This document shows, in pieces, positions 8,541 to 18,958 of a stretch of DNA of 64,000 bases. Position 1 is the stretch's first letter; the number at the start of each line of letters is the position of its first letter. Origin of the DNA: Aurantiochytrium sp. KH105. Taxonomy: Eukaryota > Sar > Bigyra > Thraustochytrida > Thraustochytriidae. Location: assembly GCA_003116975.1 (NCBI GenBank), contig BGKB01000044.1:260940-324939 (forward strand), in the 5' to 3' direction. A program made the translations under genes and the position numbers. The notes beneath the pieces were generated by a model, which made no database searches, was not told where the DNA came from, and worked only from the letters and a program-made list of their open reading frames with translations.

Positions 8541-11500
8541 TTACTCAATGCCGTCGTAGCATGAGAGGCCGAGACGGTTCTCAAGTGAATCATCGGCACC
8601 ATGACTAATGAGAAGCTCGCCAATGCCAGAGTCCTGAGCGACGTCGTAGCTAAACGCGAAATGCATAGCAGTGTTGCCTTGACTATTCTGGTGATTCACG
8701 TTTGCACCTCGGCGAATAAGAAGCTCTGCAATGCGCTTGTTCAAGTTCTGAGCAGCCACAATAAGCGCCGTATTTCCATGCGAGTCCGTCTCGTTCGGAT
8801 CAAAGCCCATGTTGAGTGCGCTCTCCACACGGTTGAAGCGCCCATTGCGGATCTGAGAAAAGACGCTGTCAACTTCTGGTACATCCTCGCTCGTACCGCC
8901 CTCCATCACAGTGCCTTGCTGCCGCGCCTCGGCAACCTTGGCCTCCCACTGCACAGCCTGCTTCTGCCGCGTTTCCTGCTCGTTGAGCGGCCGCAGCTTG
9001 TTTCGAGCGAGATCCACTTTTTGCACATGAAGAGCGTGGCGCATACCCAAAATGTCTCGCATGTCTTCCACCCGCAGCTCCATGAGAAAATCGCCATCAA
9101 TGCAAGCCTCCTCAAAGGCTGGCTTATACTGCCCTAGCGAGAGCGTGTCCAGCCAACGCGCAACGTCCTGCACCGTCCACAGCCGCACGTCACGCGGAAA
9201 GGGTTCCTTGAGCATCTTCGTCGCGTCTTCCGCCTCCTTTTGCCGTTTCAGCTGCTCCGTCTTCTCCCTTAGCTTGGCGCCCGAAACATCTCCTGCGCCA
9301 AGCTTCACGCCTGCCACGCTCTCAATGTTCGCGGCCTCTGCCGCCGCGGCAGCCGCTGCTGCTGTGTCTGCCGACGACGAAATCGCTTGCTGCGTTGTGT
9401 CCGAATTAATGTCCCGCAAGTTCTTGAGCATGTTGATTGAGCTAAAGTACGAAAGCGACATGCTCATGAACTGAAACTTGAGCAGTTCCTCGGTGCTTGC
9501 AAACATTTGCTTACTCCGCTCTTCATTCTCCTTTGCCGCGGCCGCAGTTGCCGCTGCTGCTGCTGCTGAGCTTGCTGTTGCAGACTCGAGCTCGATGCCA
9601 CGCTCGCGCAGGCTGTCGAGCTCTGCCTTTTGCTCTTCGAGCAGCTCCATGAGATTACGCTGCAGACGTTGAAACTCGCGCTCCTTTCGCTTTCGTGTGC
9701 TTTCCATATCGTGGAGACCGTGTTCCAAAGCCCGCAGCTCCGACTTTTTCGTCTCTACTTCCTTAAACACCGCAGCAAATTCGGCCTCGAGCTCCTTCTT
9801 CTTGCGCTCCCGCTCAGCGCGTTTAATGTGGATCTGCATCTCCAGCGCGTATGCCTCTGCGGCGCGCTTCCGTGCCTCCTCGTCGGTGCTCGGGTCGTAG
9901 GCAGTGCCTTTACGCGCGCGCGCTTCGCGTTCTGCAATTTCCGCACGCGCGTCAAAGAGAGCCTTTTCGTGGGTCAACTCGTGCAACGTTTCATCCAGCT
10001 GATCCACGTCTCGAAGCTCTTGCTCCAGAATTGCCAACTCGCGCTCTGACTCCTCCAATCCGGCGTGCACCTGGCTCACCCGCGTCTCAGCGCGCTCTTG
10101 GGCCCTGTGAAGCGCATCGATTTCTTCTTGCTGCGCAGAGAATGCCGCCTTGGAGTCCTCGATCAAGCTCAGTCCTAGCTCAAGGCGCTCTGGTCCTGGC
10201 TCGGCGTTTTCCCAGGTGCGCTTGCGATTTGCTCGCCTTCGCCCTCGTACGCCGCGGTATACACGCTGGATCTGAAGTGCTGCCAGGTTCAAGATGCGCT
10301 GATGTAAGAACTCCTCGCGACCACGCCACATGCGCCACACGCTCTGAATCTTGGTCGCCGAGATGCCCTCGCGAATGATGCGCTCCTTTTCGGCGCGCGC
10401 ACGGCGAGCGGCTCGGGACGCGAGATACCCTCTGCACACGCTTTGAATTCTTGTCGCTGCCCGTTCCTGCAGCTGAACGCGCGCTTTGCCTCGGCCAAGC
10501 ATACCTCGGGCCACGCGCTGGATGCTCACCACCGCTTGTGCTTCCTCGCGATCGCGCAAAGCCTGCACGCGGACTTCCTCCGCACGTTCTCGTCCCATGC
10601 GCCCTCGATGCAAGGCTTGCAGTCGTACCGCTGCTTGGTACTTGTCGTCTTGTGCCATCTTCTCTTGCTTGAGCCGGACGGTGCGTACGCGAGCCAGACG
10701 CCCTCGGTAGAGGCTTTGAATCTGTACGGCCTTGACTTCGCGAAGGTCCTTGTTCATCTCGTCGCGCGCAACATCTTCATTGCGGATTCGCTCCGCTTCT
10801 GCCTCTTCCATCTCACGTTGCACCTGTTCATATGCGTCCTTGTCCAGCTCGCCGACGCGGTGCACCTCAGGCTTGGCAGCTTCTACGGCTGCAATTGCGG
10901 CATCAATGGCTTCCCCAGGTCCGCTTGTAGGTGCGGCGACGTCTCCAAAGACTGGCGTCACTGTGGAAGCTACTGTGGTGGGAACCGAGTCTGTCTTTGC
11001 TTTTTGTGGCTCGGCATGGCCAGCTTGCTCGAGAGAAAGGACTTCCTCCACCGCGTCGTGGCCCGTCTTCGTCTCGTTGCGCTCATGCGCACGCTCCGTT
11101 TGCGCAAGAAGGCCTGGTTCGAGCTGCTGCTCTTGCTGCTGTTGCAAAGCTGACTGGTCATCGCGATTGCAAGTATGGCTACAACCCTCTTGTGCAAGCT
11201 CGTGGACTTGCTTCTCGCCAAGCTCTTCGCGCGGACGCAAATGATACTCATCGGCACCACTCTGCGACCGCAACGCTGCGGCATTCCTATCGCGCGTCTG
11301 TTGTCTGCCCAGAAGCTGACGCTCAAGCTCTTCGATGCGACGTTGATCTTCGAGCTCCCACTTGCGGCGACGCTCCTCCTGTTCACGCTTTAAATGCTCA
11401 ATCTGACGCAACACCTCGAGCTGCACGCTCGAAGCTGGCGAGATATCAACTGCAGCCTCATTGGGCAATGTCTCACACGGCTGCCCCGGCACTGGATCGT

Positions 11501-14500
11501 CTTGCGGCTGCGTCGAACACGCGGAAACCTCCACATTGGTGACATTCTCGGCGCTTTGTACCGGAGATGTCGCACGCGATGCATCGGCGGACGCGGCAGC
11601 CCGCATTCGCTTGTCCTCTGCGAGCTGCTGCGCAAGCGACTCTGAGAGAGCTCGAGCGCGATCTCGCTCCGCCTCAACTTCAGCCATCATAGTGCGCTGT
11701 TTCTCTTCCAACACATGATGCAGACGCTCTTCGTGCTCGCGACGCTTTGCATCGAGCTCCGCCTCGAGCGCAGCACGGGCCTCCTCGTCGGCACGGGCCC
11801 GAGCAAGCTCGGCTAGCTCACGTTCTTGCCGCAGACGTTCCTCTTCTTGGGCCGAAAAGGCCTCGAGCTCTGCAAGACGGGCTTGTCGTGCCTCTTCCGC
11901 AAGACGCTTTGTCTCGCGATGTTTCCGCATGGCTTCCTCGAACTCGTTCTGCGCAGCATCCTCGTCCTTGGGTGCACTGGGCGCTGCTGGAGCGCCGAGT
12001 CTTTGCTTCTGCTTTGACGGTTGCTTGACTTTATTTTGCTTTCGACGACTCCGCGCGGGATCCTCAGGATCAAAATCAGCTACGTCCTCAAGGAATTCGC
12101 GCTTGCATTCTTCGACGTCGTCAAACGCCATGATCTGCACTTCTTCCCGATCGTCGACGGGTGCAGAGGTGGTCTTTCGCTTTGTTTTCTTGGCTGTCAA
12201 TGAAGCAGGCTTACTGGGCACGCCACGCTTTGCTTGCGTGGCCTGACTCACTTGCTTTGCGCGACTTGAGGCCTCCAAGCCAGACGCAAAGTCGCCAGCG
12301 TCTCCGGACATAGCGGCGCTCGAGGTCAATAGGTTGTCAACAATTTCAAGAACCTGTGCCTTGGCTTCCTGGCGGACCTCGTGTCCCGCCTTGAGCCATA
12401 CTACGAATGCGCCATCGGGCCTCCTCAGTGCAGCGCGCATCTGGTCCACAGCCTTTGGGCCAATTTTTCCAGAATCCAGAAACTGGTGAGACCACAGATG
12501 CGAGACCATGCGGTTCTCGATGAACGGGTCGACATTCGTCGGATTCACCAAAGCATTTTCTGTGCTCTGCACGACGATAAGAGGAATTTTCAGCGAACGA
12601 AGCGGCTGACGCATGTCCTTGTGACGCAAGGCACCCTGGCACAGGTGCGAGCGGCCTTGCAAGGTAATCGGATTACCAACAGCCGTGTAAATATTGAGAA
12701 CCAGGGCAGGATCAACGCGCCGAAGATAGTCGTCTGAGAAGAGAAACCGAGAAAAATACGAGATGGGGAGGTCGGGTCGCGTCGGCGGAAAGCTCTCGAA
12801 AATGTTCACCGAACTGTGCAAGACAGCAGCCAGCTGTTCGTCCACATGCGCGAATCCATTGATGCTCAAGAGCCCGCGCAGACACTTGCGATATGCGGGA
12901 AGTCCGCCGAACTCGCTTGCAAAAAAGGTAGCAATATTGGCTCCATTGCCAATGCCCACCAAATAGAACGGCCGAAATGAGCAGCAAAAGTCACCCTTGT
13001 GTTCGAGATCAGCCAGCAGCTCGTGCAGTGTTGCCGCTACGAATTCGTTGTTAAGCACACCTGCTGTCTCTTTGGGAAAGCGCGTGTGCGCCTGGCCTGG
13101 ATAGTTGAGCACCAAGGCTTGAGAGCCATAATGCTTGCGCATCAAGGGTTCAAGGAAAATCTGCGACGCCTCGCATGTGTCAAACATGTCATGAAGTACA
13201 ACAAGATTTGGCGTTGCACTTTCGAGCCCACCCGTGCCTACAATATCGTAACTGAGAGTTGTTCGTCCGTCCGAGCATACGAAAGCGCGCGATGAGACTG
13301 TCTTTGCGCTTGTGTCATCGTTTTCGCCCTCTGCCGCCGAAGTCGCCAAGTCTTGACCCCCGGCGTGAAGTCGTTGCATCTGTTTCTCTTGGAATTTACG
13401 ACGAGCACGCAGTTCCCGTTTGCTCGGCTTGCTCTCCTTGTCTTGCGATGCGACCAGCTTGTCTGCGCTCGTCTGCAGCGCAAGGAGCGCATCCTTTCCA
13501 TCTTCGCCGCTTCCAGGGCCCGTCTGATCACGTCCCTGTCCCGAAGAGAAAGACTGGGTGATCTTGCGTCGAAGCGTGTCATCATGGGAAGCATGTCGTG
13601 AGAGCCCAACAACGGTACCAGCCATTGCTTTGTGTTGTGCATAGCTCAATCCTTTGGGAGAAAAAAGAGGTGCACTGTCGGGCCCATCCTGATACTGTTC
13701 GCTGGTGATGTTTGCAAGCGCGAGCTCTAGCCTTGGTCCCGCGTGTTTGGCGTCTTCTTCCTCTTGCTGGCCCGGTCGCAGACCCTTGGCAAACTTTTGC
13801 CGTGGACGTCCGCCCTTTCGCTGGCGCTGGCGTTTGCGTTGCTGCTCAAGTTTTGCCTGCAATGGACCCACATCAGCACTAGCGTGGTTGATTGCCTTGA
13901 GGTCCTCCTGCAGCTCCATCGAATCCAAAAGATATGATGGCATGGCCACCATGCGCGACTCGCTTCCTGTATCTGTCAACGGAAGGCCCTCACGGCGGCC
14001 TTGCGCTGCTCCTGACGACTCCGTCTGACTTTGCTCGAAATCACCAACTCCACCAGCACTCGAGGCAGCAGCAGTGGCAAGCTTTCTTGCCCTTGCGTCA
14101 GCTGGGAGGAATAGCAACGGGTCGCTGCGAGGATGCGCGGTCCCGACTTTGTACTTGTGAGCCATGACTGCGCCCAGAACGAACTCGCAGAGAATTGCTG
14201 CCGCCTTGTTAATGCAGCCCAGAATGCCAGGGCGGAAAGATGGATCCTTGACGTAGCTTTCGAGATTGGCAATTCGCTGAGGAGGAATGCAGTCAATATC
14301 GAAATCTAGCAGCATTCCTGTGATGCGCTCGCCGTTTGCCATGATGGCCTTGGTGGCTTCCCACGTGACTGACTTTCCCGTCAAGAGCATCATAAGAGCA
14401 TGCGCAACTTGGACAACGCTGAGTGGCGGCTTGTTGAACGAGCGCAATTCTGCAAGACTTGCCTTCGTGAGTGCTTGCACAGCCTGCTGAGCTCGCTTGG

Positions 14501-16547
14501 CAGCCAGCTTTTGCAACTCTTCAAAGTTAAGCTGCAAAAGGCGCCTTCCCTCTTCGGAGAATGGGTTGACGCGACGATCAATGTATTCAGGAGGCCCAAG
14601 CTGTTCGTAAGATGCAAACTTTCCTTCCTCGAGATCGAGTTGCTCCCGCTGCCGCTGCTCAAGTCGAGCACGAACGCGTGCATGTTTGGGGTCAAGCTTA
14701 TCGATCGCACGACTTCGTGCGTTTTCGATTGTCGAGTACAGCTGGAAACAGTTGGGACACACGCGCACCTGCTTGTAATAGTGGTTTGGAAAGTCAAGTC
14801 CGAGCTGGCTCGACTCCAAATCGGCCACGGACTGAACATAGTCGCCTTTTTCGCCCTTGAGCAATCTTTTGATGAGCAATTCAACCAGTTTTCGCTCCAT
14901 GCGAGCCTGCACAATTCCGTGAAATGCCACCGTCTTGCTTGGGTCTTGGGCAATGACTCCGCTCGATGCATTCACCGGAACGACTGTTCTTAGGGCCACA
15001 GACTCGCCATCGAGAGAGAGCAAATCCTTTTCTGCATCAGAAGAACTTGCTCCATTCTTAGCCTGGACGGGCTGCACAGAGAGCTGCACGCCTGTGGCTT
15101 GCTGAGAAGAGCTGTTTGCAATATCCAGAGTGATGTCGCAAAAGTCTCCGGGGCACGTCATCGTCTGACTTGAATCAAGTCCCTTATTTTGCATGATTTC
15201 GAGGTTATTGCCGATTGTTTTTGCAAAATCATGTCGTTCAAAGCCCGTGAGACTACTTGCAAGAAAACGCGTGGTGCCCTCTGTCTTCAAGCCAGTGGTC
15301 TGCGGCCTGGGCGCCGATGCGACATCGAGATCGTCGTCAGGGTTCGATTGCGGTGAGCCAGCATCCTGAGCGGCGGCGCCGCTACCGCCGGCGGAGACAG
15401 CTTGTTTGGGCTTGAACCTGTCCTCGACGGCCTTGCTGCGACGCAGCTCACGACTCGTCATGGATGCCTTGTGATTTCCCGTCCGTAAGAGAGCCATATC
15501 AGCGATGTCCGTGATGCCTGCAGTTCCGTCGAGACCCAGATCTCGCAAGACAAGATCCTCCTCGCTCGTTGACGAAGACCCTTGCTTGCCACTAGCCTCA
15601 GCGGCGGCAGCGGCGGCGGCGGCTCGCCGCTGCGCAAAGTGAGACGGCGGGCAGAAATCTGTAGGCGTCGGTTCAAATGCTGCGCCGGTTCCTACGCCAG
15701 GTCCTCCGGCAAGACGATCCTCAGTGGCAAAGATGGTGGGCGTTCCTGCGAGCCAAATGCGATCATTGACGTCGATTAGGTACTCTGCAGAGAGACTGAC
15801 GATGCGGTAGCGCGAGACTGATTCGAGCGCCTTGACCAGGGCCATTGAGGCGGCATCCATTTGGGCATTAACGTTTGAGTTTCTGGAACGAATCGCCTCT
15901 CGTTGCGGTCTTCCTCGTGCATCGAACGCAATGGGCGCGCCGAGTCGAAAAGAATGCATACGAGGTCTACCATCCGGTTGCAGCGTGAACTCATGGCGAA
16001 AAGTGACGCCGTCGGTTTCCTCGGAAGCAACGGGCGAGTTTTCCTCCTGCAGATATCCGGACAAGGTACCTTTCACGGACGGCCCGGTCTTCGGAGTAAT
16101 GTAGAGCTGAAGGCTTACAATTTTTTCGGACTGTCGAAGAGCCGCAAGATCCTCAACGCTTAGCACACGACGCGCGCCATTTTCGGCGACTGCAGTCGCA
16201 ACACGGTGCGGAGCGTTTTGTCCGGCTCCTGATCGGAAGCGAGACTTGATGGCGTCCAGCACGCACAAGTTGCTTGGCCGAAGTGCAAGGGTTCCGTCGA
16301 GGGTCTCGAATGCCCAAAATGAAGGAACTCCGTTCTCAAAGAGCACCGTCTCGGGAAGCGGAATACCTGCTAGTGCGCGTCCTTCTTCGCTTGCAGTTGC
16401 TCCCTGACGTTTGAGGCCTCGGCAGAGAGTGTCGAGCGCCCAGCGCCATGATTTTTCCTCTCGTGGAGCCTGGTAAGTTGGCACAGGCTGCACGGACCTC
16501 ACAATGTGCCTCGTGATACCAGCTTTATCGACAGCGCCCACGTCCAT
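8541..16547 (-). CDS. Giant hydrolase-fold / coiled-coil / IQ / SAM / ankyrin protein (2,668 aa)
   Basis: An uninterrupted frame with an ATG start at 16547. Order of domains: an N-terminal region of about 1,090 residues without a clear name, with a CPNC pair near 593 and long charged linkers; an alpha/beta-hydrolase-like domain at about 1095-1415 (strand LVVLHDMFD, then FYLVGIGNGANIA); a coiled coil at about 1530-1650; more charged sequence; five or six IQ motifs at about 1935-2110 (VQIQSLYRGRLARV, IQRVARGMLGRG, IQSVCRGYLASR and others), which usually bind calmodulin or its relatives; a coiled coil with Ala runs; a SAM domain at about 2455-2520; ankyrin repeats at 2569-2668. The expected GxSxG nucleophile elbow reads GIGNG, so the hydrolase fold is probably non-catalytic. 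A scaffold role, possibly flagellar, is inference. Confidence 0.8.
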   Translation of the reverse strand: MDVGAVDKAGITRHIVRSVQPVPTYQAPREEKSWRWALDTLCRGLKRQGATASEEGRALAGIPLPETVLFENGVPSFWAFETLDGTLALRPSNLCVLDAIKSRFRSGAGQNAPHRVATAVAENGARRVLSVEDLAALRQSEKIVSLQLYITPKTGPSVKGTLSGYLQEENSPVASEETDGVTFRHEFTLQPDGRPRMHSFRLGAPIAFDARGRPQREAIRSRNSNVNAQMDAASMALVKALESVSRYRIVSLSAEYLIDVNDRIWLAGTPTIFATEDRLAGGPGVGTGAAFEPTPTDFCPPSHFAQRRAAAAAAAAEASGKQGSSSTSEEDLVLRDLGLDGTAGITDIADMALLRTGNHKASMTSRELRRSKAVEDRFKPKQAVSAGGSGAAAQDAGSPQSNPDDDLDVASAPRPQTTGLKTEGTTRFLASSLTGFERHDFAKTIGNNLEIMQNKGLDSSQTMTCPGDFCDITLDIANSSSQQATGVQLSVQPVQAKNGASSSDAEKDLLSLDGESVALRTVVPVNASSGVIAQDPSKTVAFHGIVQARMERKLVELLIKRLLKGEKGDYVQSVADLESSQLGLDFPNHYYKQVRVCPNCFQLYSTIENARSRAIDKLDPKHARVRARLEQRQREQLDLEEGKFASYEQLGPPEYIDRRVNPFSEEGRRLLQLNFEELQKLAAKRAQQAVQALTKASLAELRSFNKPPLSVVQVAHALMMLLTGKSVTWEATKAIMANGERITGMLLDFDIDCIPPQRIANLESYVKDPSFRPGILGCINKAAAILCEFVLGAVMAHKYKVGTAHPRSDPLLFLPADARARKLATAAASSAGGVGDFEQSQTESSGAAQGRREGLPLTDTGSESRMVAMPSYLLDSMELQEDLKAINHASADVGPLQAKLEQQRKRQRQRKGGRPRQKFAKGLRPGQQEEEDAKHAGPRLELALANITSEQYQDGPDSAPLFSPKGLSYAQHKAMAGTVVGLSRHASHDDTLRRKITQSFSSGQGRDQTGPGSGEDGKDALLALQTSADKLVASQDKESKPSKRELRARRKFQEKQMQRLHAGGQDLATSAAEGENDDTSAKTVSSRAFVCSDGRTTLSYDIVGTGGLESATPNLVVLHDMFDTCEASQIFLEPLMRKHYGSQALVLNYPGQAHTRFPKETAGVLNNEFVAATLHELLADLEHKGDFCCSFRPFYLVGIGNGANIATFFASEFGGLPAYRKCLRGLLSINGFAHVDEQLAAVLHSSVNIFESFPPTRPDLPISYFSRFLFSDDYLRRVDPALVLNIYTAVGNPITLQGRSHLCQGALRHKDMRQPLRSLKIPLIVVQSTENALVNPTNVDPFIENRMVSHLWSHQFLDSGKIGPKAVDQMRAALRRPDGAFVVWLKAGHEVRQEAKAQVLEIVDNLLTSSAAMSGDAGDFASGLEASSRAKQVSQATQAKRGVPSKPASLTAKKTKRKTTSAPVDDREEVQIMAFDDVEECKREFLEDVADFDPEDPARSRRKQNKVKQPSKQKQRLGAPAAPSAPKDEDAAQNEFEEAMRKHRETKRLAEEARQARLAELEAFSAQEEERLRQERELAELARARADEEARAALEAELDAKRREHEERLHHVLEEKQRTMMAEVEAERDRARALSESLAQQLAEDKRMRAAASADASRATSPVQSAENVTNVEVSACSTQPQDDPVPGQPCETLPNEAAVDISPASSVQLEVLRQIEHLKREQEERRRKWELEDQRRIEELERQLLGRQQTRDRNAAALRSQSGADEYHLRPREELGEKQVHELAQEGCSHTCNRDDQSALQQQQEQQLEPGLLAQTERAHERNETKTGHDAVEEVLSLEQAGHAEPQKAKTDSVPTTVASTVTPVFGDVAAPTSGPGEAIDAAIAAVEAAKPEVHRVGELDKDAYEQVQREMEEAEAERIRNEDVARDEMNKDLREVKAVQIQSLYRGRLARVRTVRLKQEKMAQDDKYQAAVRLQALHRGRMGRERAEEVRVQALRDREEAQAVVSIQRVARGMLGRGKARVQLQERAATRIQSVCRGYLASRAARRARAEKERIIREGISATKIQSVWRMWRGREEFLHQRILNLAALQIQRVYRGVRGRRRANRKRTWENAEPGPERLELGLSLIEDSKAAFSAQQEEIDALHRAQERAETRVSQVHAGLEESERELAILEQELRDVDQLDETLHELTHEKALFDARAEIAEREARARKGTAYDPSTDEEARKRAAEAYALEMQIHIKRAERERKKKELEAEFAAVFKEVETKKSELRALEHGLHDMESTRKRKEREFQRLQRNLMELLEEQKAELDSLRERGIELESATASSAAAAAATAAAAKENEERSKQMFASTEELLKFQFMSMSLSYFSSINMLKNLRDINSDTTQQAISSSADTAAAAAAAAEAANIESVAGVKLGAGDVSGAKLREKTEQLKRQKEAEDATKMLKEPFPRDVRLWTVQDVARWLDTLSLGQYKPAFEEACIDGDFLMELRVEDMRDILGMRHALHVQKVDLARNKLRPLNEQETRQKQAVQWEAKVAEARQQGTVMEGGTSEDVPEVDSVFSQIRNGRFNRVESALNMGFDPNETDSHGNTALIVAAQNLNKRIAELLIRRGANVNHQNSQGNTAMHFAFSYDVAQDSGIGELLISHGADDSLENRLGLSCYDGIE

Positions 16548-16722
16548 GGTGTGCGCGTCGCAGCGGGCCGCCGCACGCTGGCGGCGTGTTCACCTGGTTC
16601 GTTTATGCAACTGCTTTCGTGGTCGTCGTTATCGTTTTCGTTGTTGCTACGGCTGTGCTGTTGCTGCGACCGTGTTGAGAGGAGGGCACACAACGCTCGA
16701 GATGCTTTCCCGGTGCGTCTTC

Positions 16723-16755
16723 GCTTTGCTTTGCTTTGCTTTGCTTTGCTTTGCT
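16723..16755. repeat. (GCTTT)n microsatellite
   Basis: Six to seven GCTTT units, visible directly. Confidence 0.85.
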
Positions 16756-17430
16756 CCGTCGGGTCGCAGCGCCCGCTCGGAGCTTGGAGGGCGCTCCCGA
16801 TCGCGCTCGCAAAGGTCCGTCAGGTCAACAATGCTTGCGAGCGACCGCTCATCGATCGATCGAGCAAGAGACCGCTCTCAGCTTTAAGTGATGATGAAAA
16901 GTCCTCTTTCTCTCTCTCTCTATTCACGTTTCTCTCTCACACAAGGCTTGATTTGCACAGTGCTGGCACGATGCTTGCTGTAAACTAATAAAAGTAGAGA
17001 GAAGAAAAAACTGACTGCCTTGAACGTCGCCGCCGGAAAGAAGAGGGGGGACTCCGCAGCTCTACGTCCCAAGCCCTCTCTATCAAGCACAGCACGAAGA
17101 GCAGCAACTACCTGAGGCGCCGACGCGTGTTGTTCTCGCTTGCTTCTCGCCCATCTCCCTCCCACCATGCCTTCCCTCAACGGACACTACACCGCTCGCT
17201 GGCTCGCGAGTGCGCCTTATCTTTTCATCTTCCTCCAGCACAAGACCGGGCGCGACTCCCCCTCTTCATTCCCCCAAGAGCGGTCAGGGGTCTCGTGGCA
17301 TAGCGCCAAATTCTTGCGGGGAGCGCCCTCTTCGCCGCCCTCCCTCCCCGCGGCGCAGATCGCGCTGCCCGCGGCCTCGCGCCGGCCGCGCCGCGCGCCG
17401 CCTCTCGCAACCGCATCGCCGCGCCGCGCC

Positions 17431-17584
17431 GCGATGCGGGTCTGCTCTGCTCTGCTCTGCTCTGCTCTGCTGGCGCGCTCGCTCCTCAGCGGGAGGAGGA
17501 GCCCGGTCCGCGGGGCAGAGCAGAGCAGAGCAGAGCAGAGCAGAGCAGAGCAGAGCAGAGCAGAGCAGAGCAGACCCGCATCGC
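17431..17584. repeat. 40-base perfect inverted repeat built on TCTGC/GCAGA pentanucleotides
   Basis: Left arm 17431-17470 (GCGATGCGGG followed by six TCTGC units) is the exact reverse complement of 17545-17584. The right-hand pentanucleotide run is longer, starting at about 17515. The spacer is about 74 bases between the perfect arms, or about 45 counting all repeat pairing. Flanking GCGCGGCG sequence extends the pairing imperfectly. It can form a very stable hairpin or cruciform. Confidence 0.85.
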
Positions 17585-17724
17585 ATCGCGACGCGGCGCG
17601 GCGCGGCGAGGGCGAGCGAGCGAGGCCAGCGCGGCGCGGCGCGGCGCGGCGAGGGCGCGAGGGCGCGAGGGCGGGAGGGCGGGAGGGCGGNCGGCCGGCG
17701 GCGGGAGGGATCGCGAGTTCTCGT

Positions 17725-17752
17725 GGCTGGGCTGGGCTGGGCTGGGCTGGGC
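17725..17752. repeat. (GGGCT)n microsatellite
   Basis: About five GGGCT units just upstream of the start codon at 17774. Confidence 0.8.
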
Positions 17753-17773
17753 GCGTGCGCGTGCGCGGGGAGG

Positions 17774-18559
17774 ATGGCGGCGGCGCTGGGCCACGGCGGC
17801 GGCGCGCGGTCGACGTGGCTCTCGCGGCTGCAGGCCTCGCAGGGCGCGAGGCAGGAGCAGAGAGACCTTGACCACGACGTGCGCGCGCGCCTCGAGCGCG
17901 GGGCCGACGTGAAGACGCTGTGGCGCCAGATCAGAGGCGCGCTCGGCGAGGAGGAGTGCAAGCGCGTGGCGCGGCAAGGGTGGCAGCTGCAGCACCAGGC
18001 CGTGTCCCTCCCGCCATCGCAGGCGGAGATCGACCAGGTCGCCCAAGAAGTGCAGGACCTCACGGTCGCGCCGCAGCCTGCCAGTGCTGCTGCCCGAGCC
18101 GAATCTGAAGCAGACCGCGCCACCGTATACAATCGCGGTCACTCTTCGTCTTCGTTCCTGCACAGCGGGTCTTCGTACGCATTTCGCCCTTCTGAGCTGG
18201 ACTTGGACATCGCCGACGTGGGCTCGAGCAGCTTCCTCTTGAAGACCCAGCCAAGCTTCGAAAACAACGCAAACTACAGCGGAATGTACGCGCCCGAGTG
18301 GAGCGGCAACGCTGGAAACGGAGGGAGCGAGGCAAGCTCCCGCGACGAGAGTTCTGGATCGGAACTTCATAGCGCAACACTGCAGGCTGTGGCGGCATCG
18401 CGTCTGAAGCGAGGTCTTAGTTCCATGCAATACGAAGTCGGTGATAAAAACAACGTACCGCAGAGCGTCTCAGCCTCGTCTTCAAGCACAGCAAGTTGGG
18501 TTGGGAATAGTCAGACTTCGAATGGGCATCCACAATTCAAACGCCGATACGTCTCTTGA
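17774..18559 (+). CDS. Hypothetical protein (261 aa)
   Basis: The ATG at 17774 is chosen because everything upstream in frame is repeat or GC-rich low-complexity sequence containing an N. Residues 1-105 look helical and charged (STWLSRLQASQGARQEQRDL, DVKTLWRQIRGALGEEECKR, AEIDQVAQEVQDL), a possible coiled coil. The remainder is Ser/Asn/Gly-rich and probably disordered, ending FKRRYVS. No family recognised. It converges on the vWA-like gene (stop 18959). The more complex codon content compared with the upstream repeats supports real coding. Confidence 0.55.
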   Translation: MAAALGHGGGARSTWLSRLQASQGARQEQRDLDHDVRARLERGADVKTLWRQIRGALGEEECKRVARQGWQLQHQAVSLPPSQAEIDQVAQEVQDLTVAPQPASAAARAESEADRATVYNRGHSSSSFLHSGSSYAFRPSELDLDIADVGSSSFLLKTQPSFENNANYSGMYAPEWSGNAGNGGSEASSRDESSGSELHSATLQAVAASRLKRGLSSMQYEVGDKNNVPQSVSASSSSTASWVGNSQTSNGHPQFKRRYVS

Positions 18560-18958
18560 TCATAGCCTACGTGTACACGAGAATTGATATTTCCTGTTTT
18601 CATTTCCCCTTCACTTTATATTTTCTTCGTCTGACTCTGTGGCGGCAACAAAGCCCCTTGCGAAGTTCGTGCAAAGCAAACTTTTGCTCAGCTTTCTTCT
18701 CTTGCATTCAAGCGAGCCATTAAGAGATCCATCCATCATGTAAACATCCAAGGCAGAAAAATACACGTTTAACCTTGTAGCATCTAGATACGGAGGGCGG
18801 CAAGGCCTGCAGCACACACGTAACCAAGCTCTTGCGCTCAAGGTTCGTCAGAACACGACTGGCACTCGGTAGCTAGAATTGATTATACGTTTGTTCTTAT
18901 ATCTCGTTTTGACATCAGATTTTCTTGCTCATGTTCACTCACACACATCGATCTCCCG
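18560..18958. other. Convergent intergenic region
   Basis: AT-richer 3' flanks of the two convergent genes. No gene or clear repeat seen. Confidence 0.5.

Larger units (their letters stand above)
16548..17773. other. Divergent intergenic region, repeat- and hairpin-rich
   Basis: Lies between two divergent genes. It holds a GCTTT pentanucleotide run, CT-rich tracts near 16908-16940, the 40-base inverted repeat at 17431-17584, GC-rich GGCGCGGC and GGCGGGAGG runs, and one N at 17691 marking an assembly gap. No gene is supported. Confidence 0.6.

Noticed and set aside
17140..17871. Plus-strand frame through the pentanucleotide hairpin and the N
   Set aside because: Encodes repeat-derived peptide and contains an undetermined base; the downstream ATG frame is more plausible.
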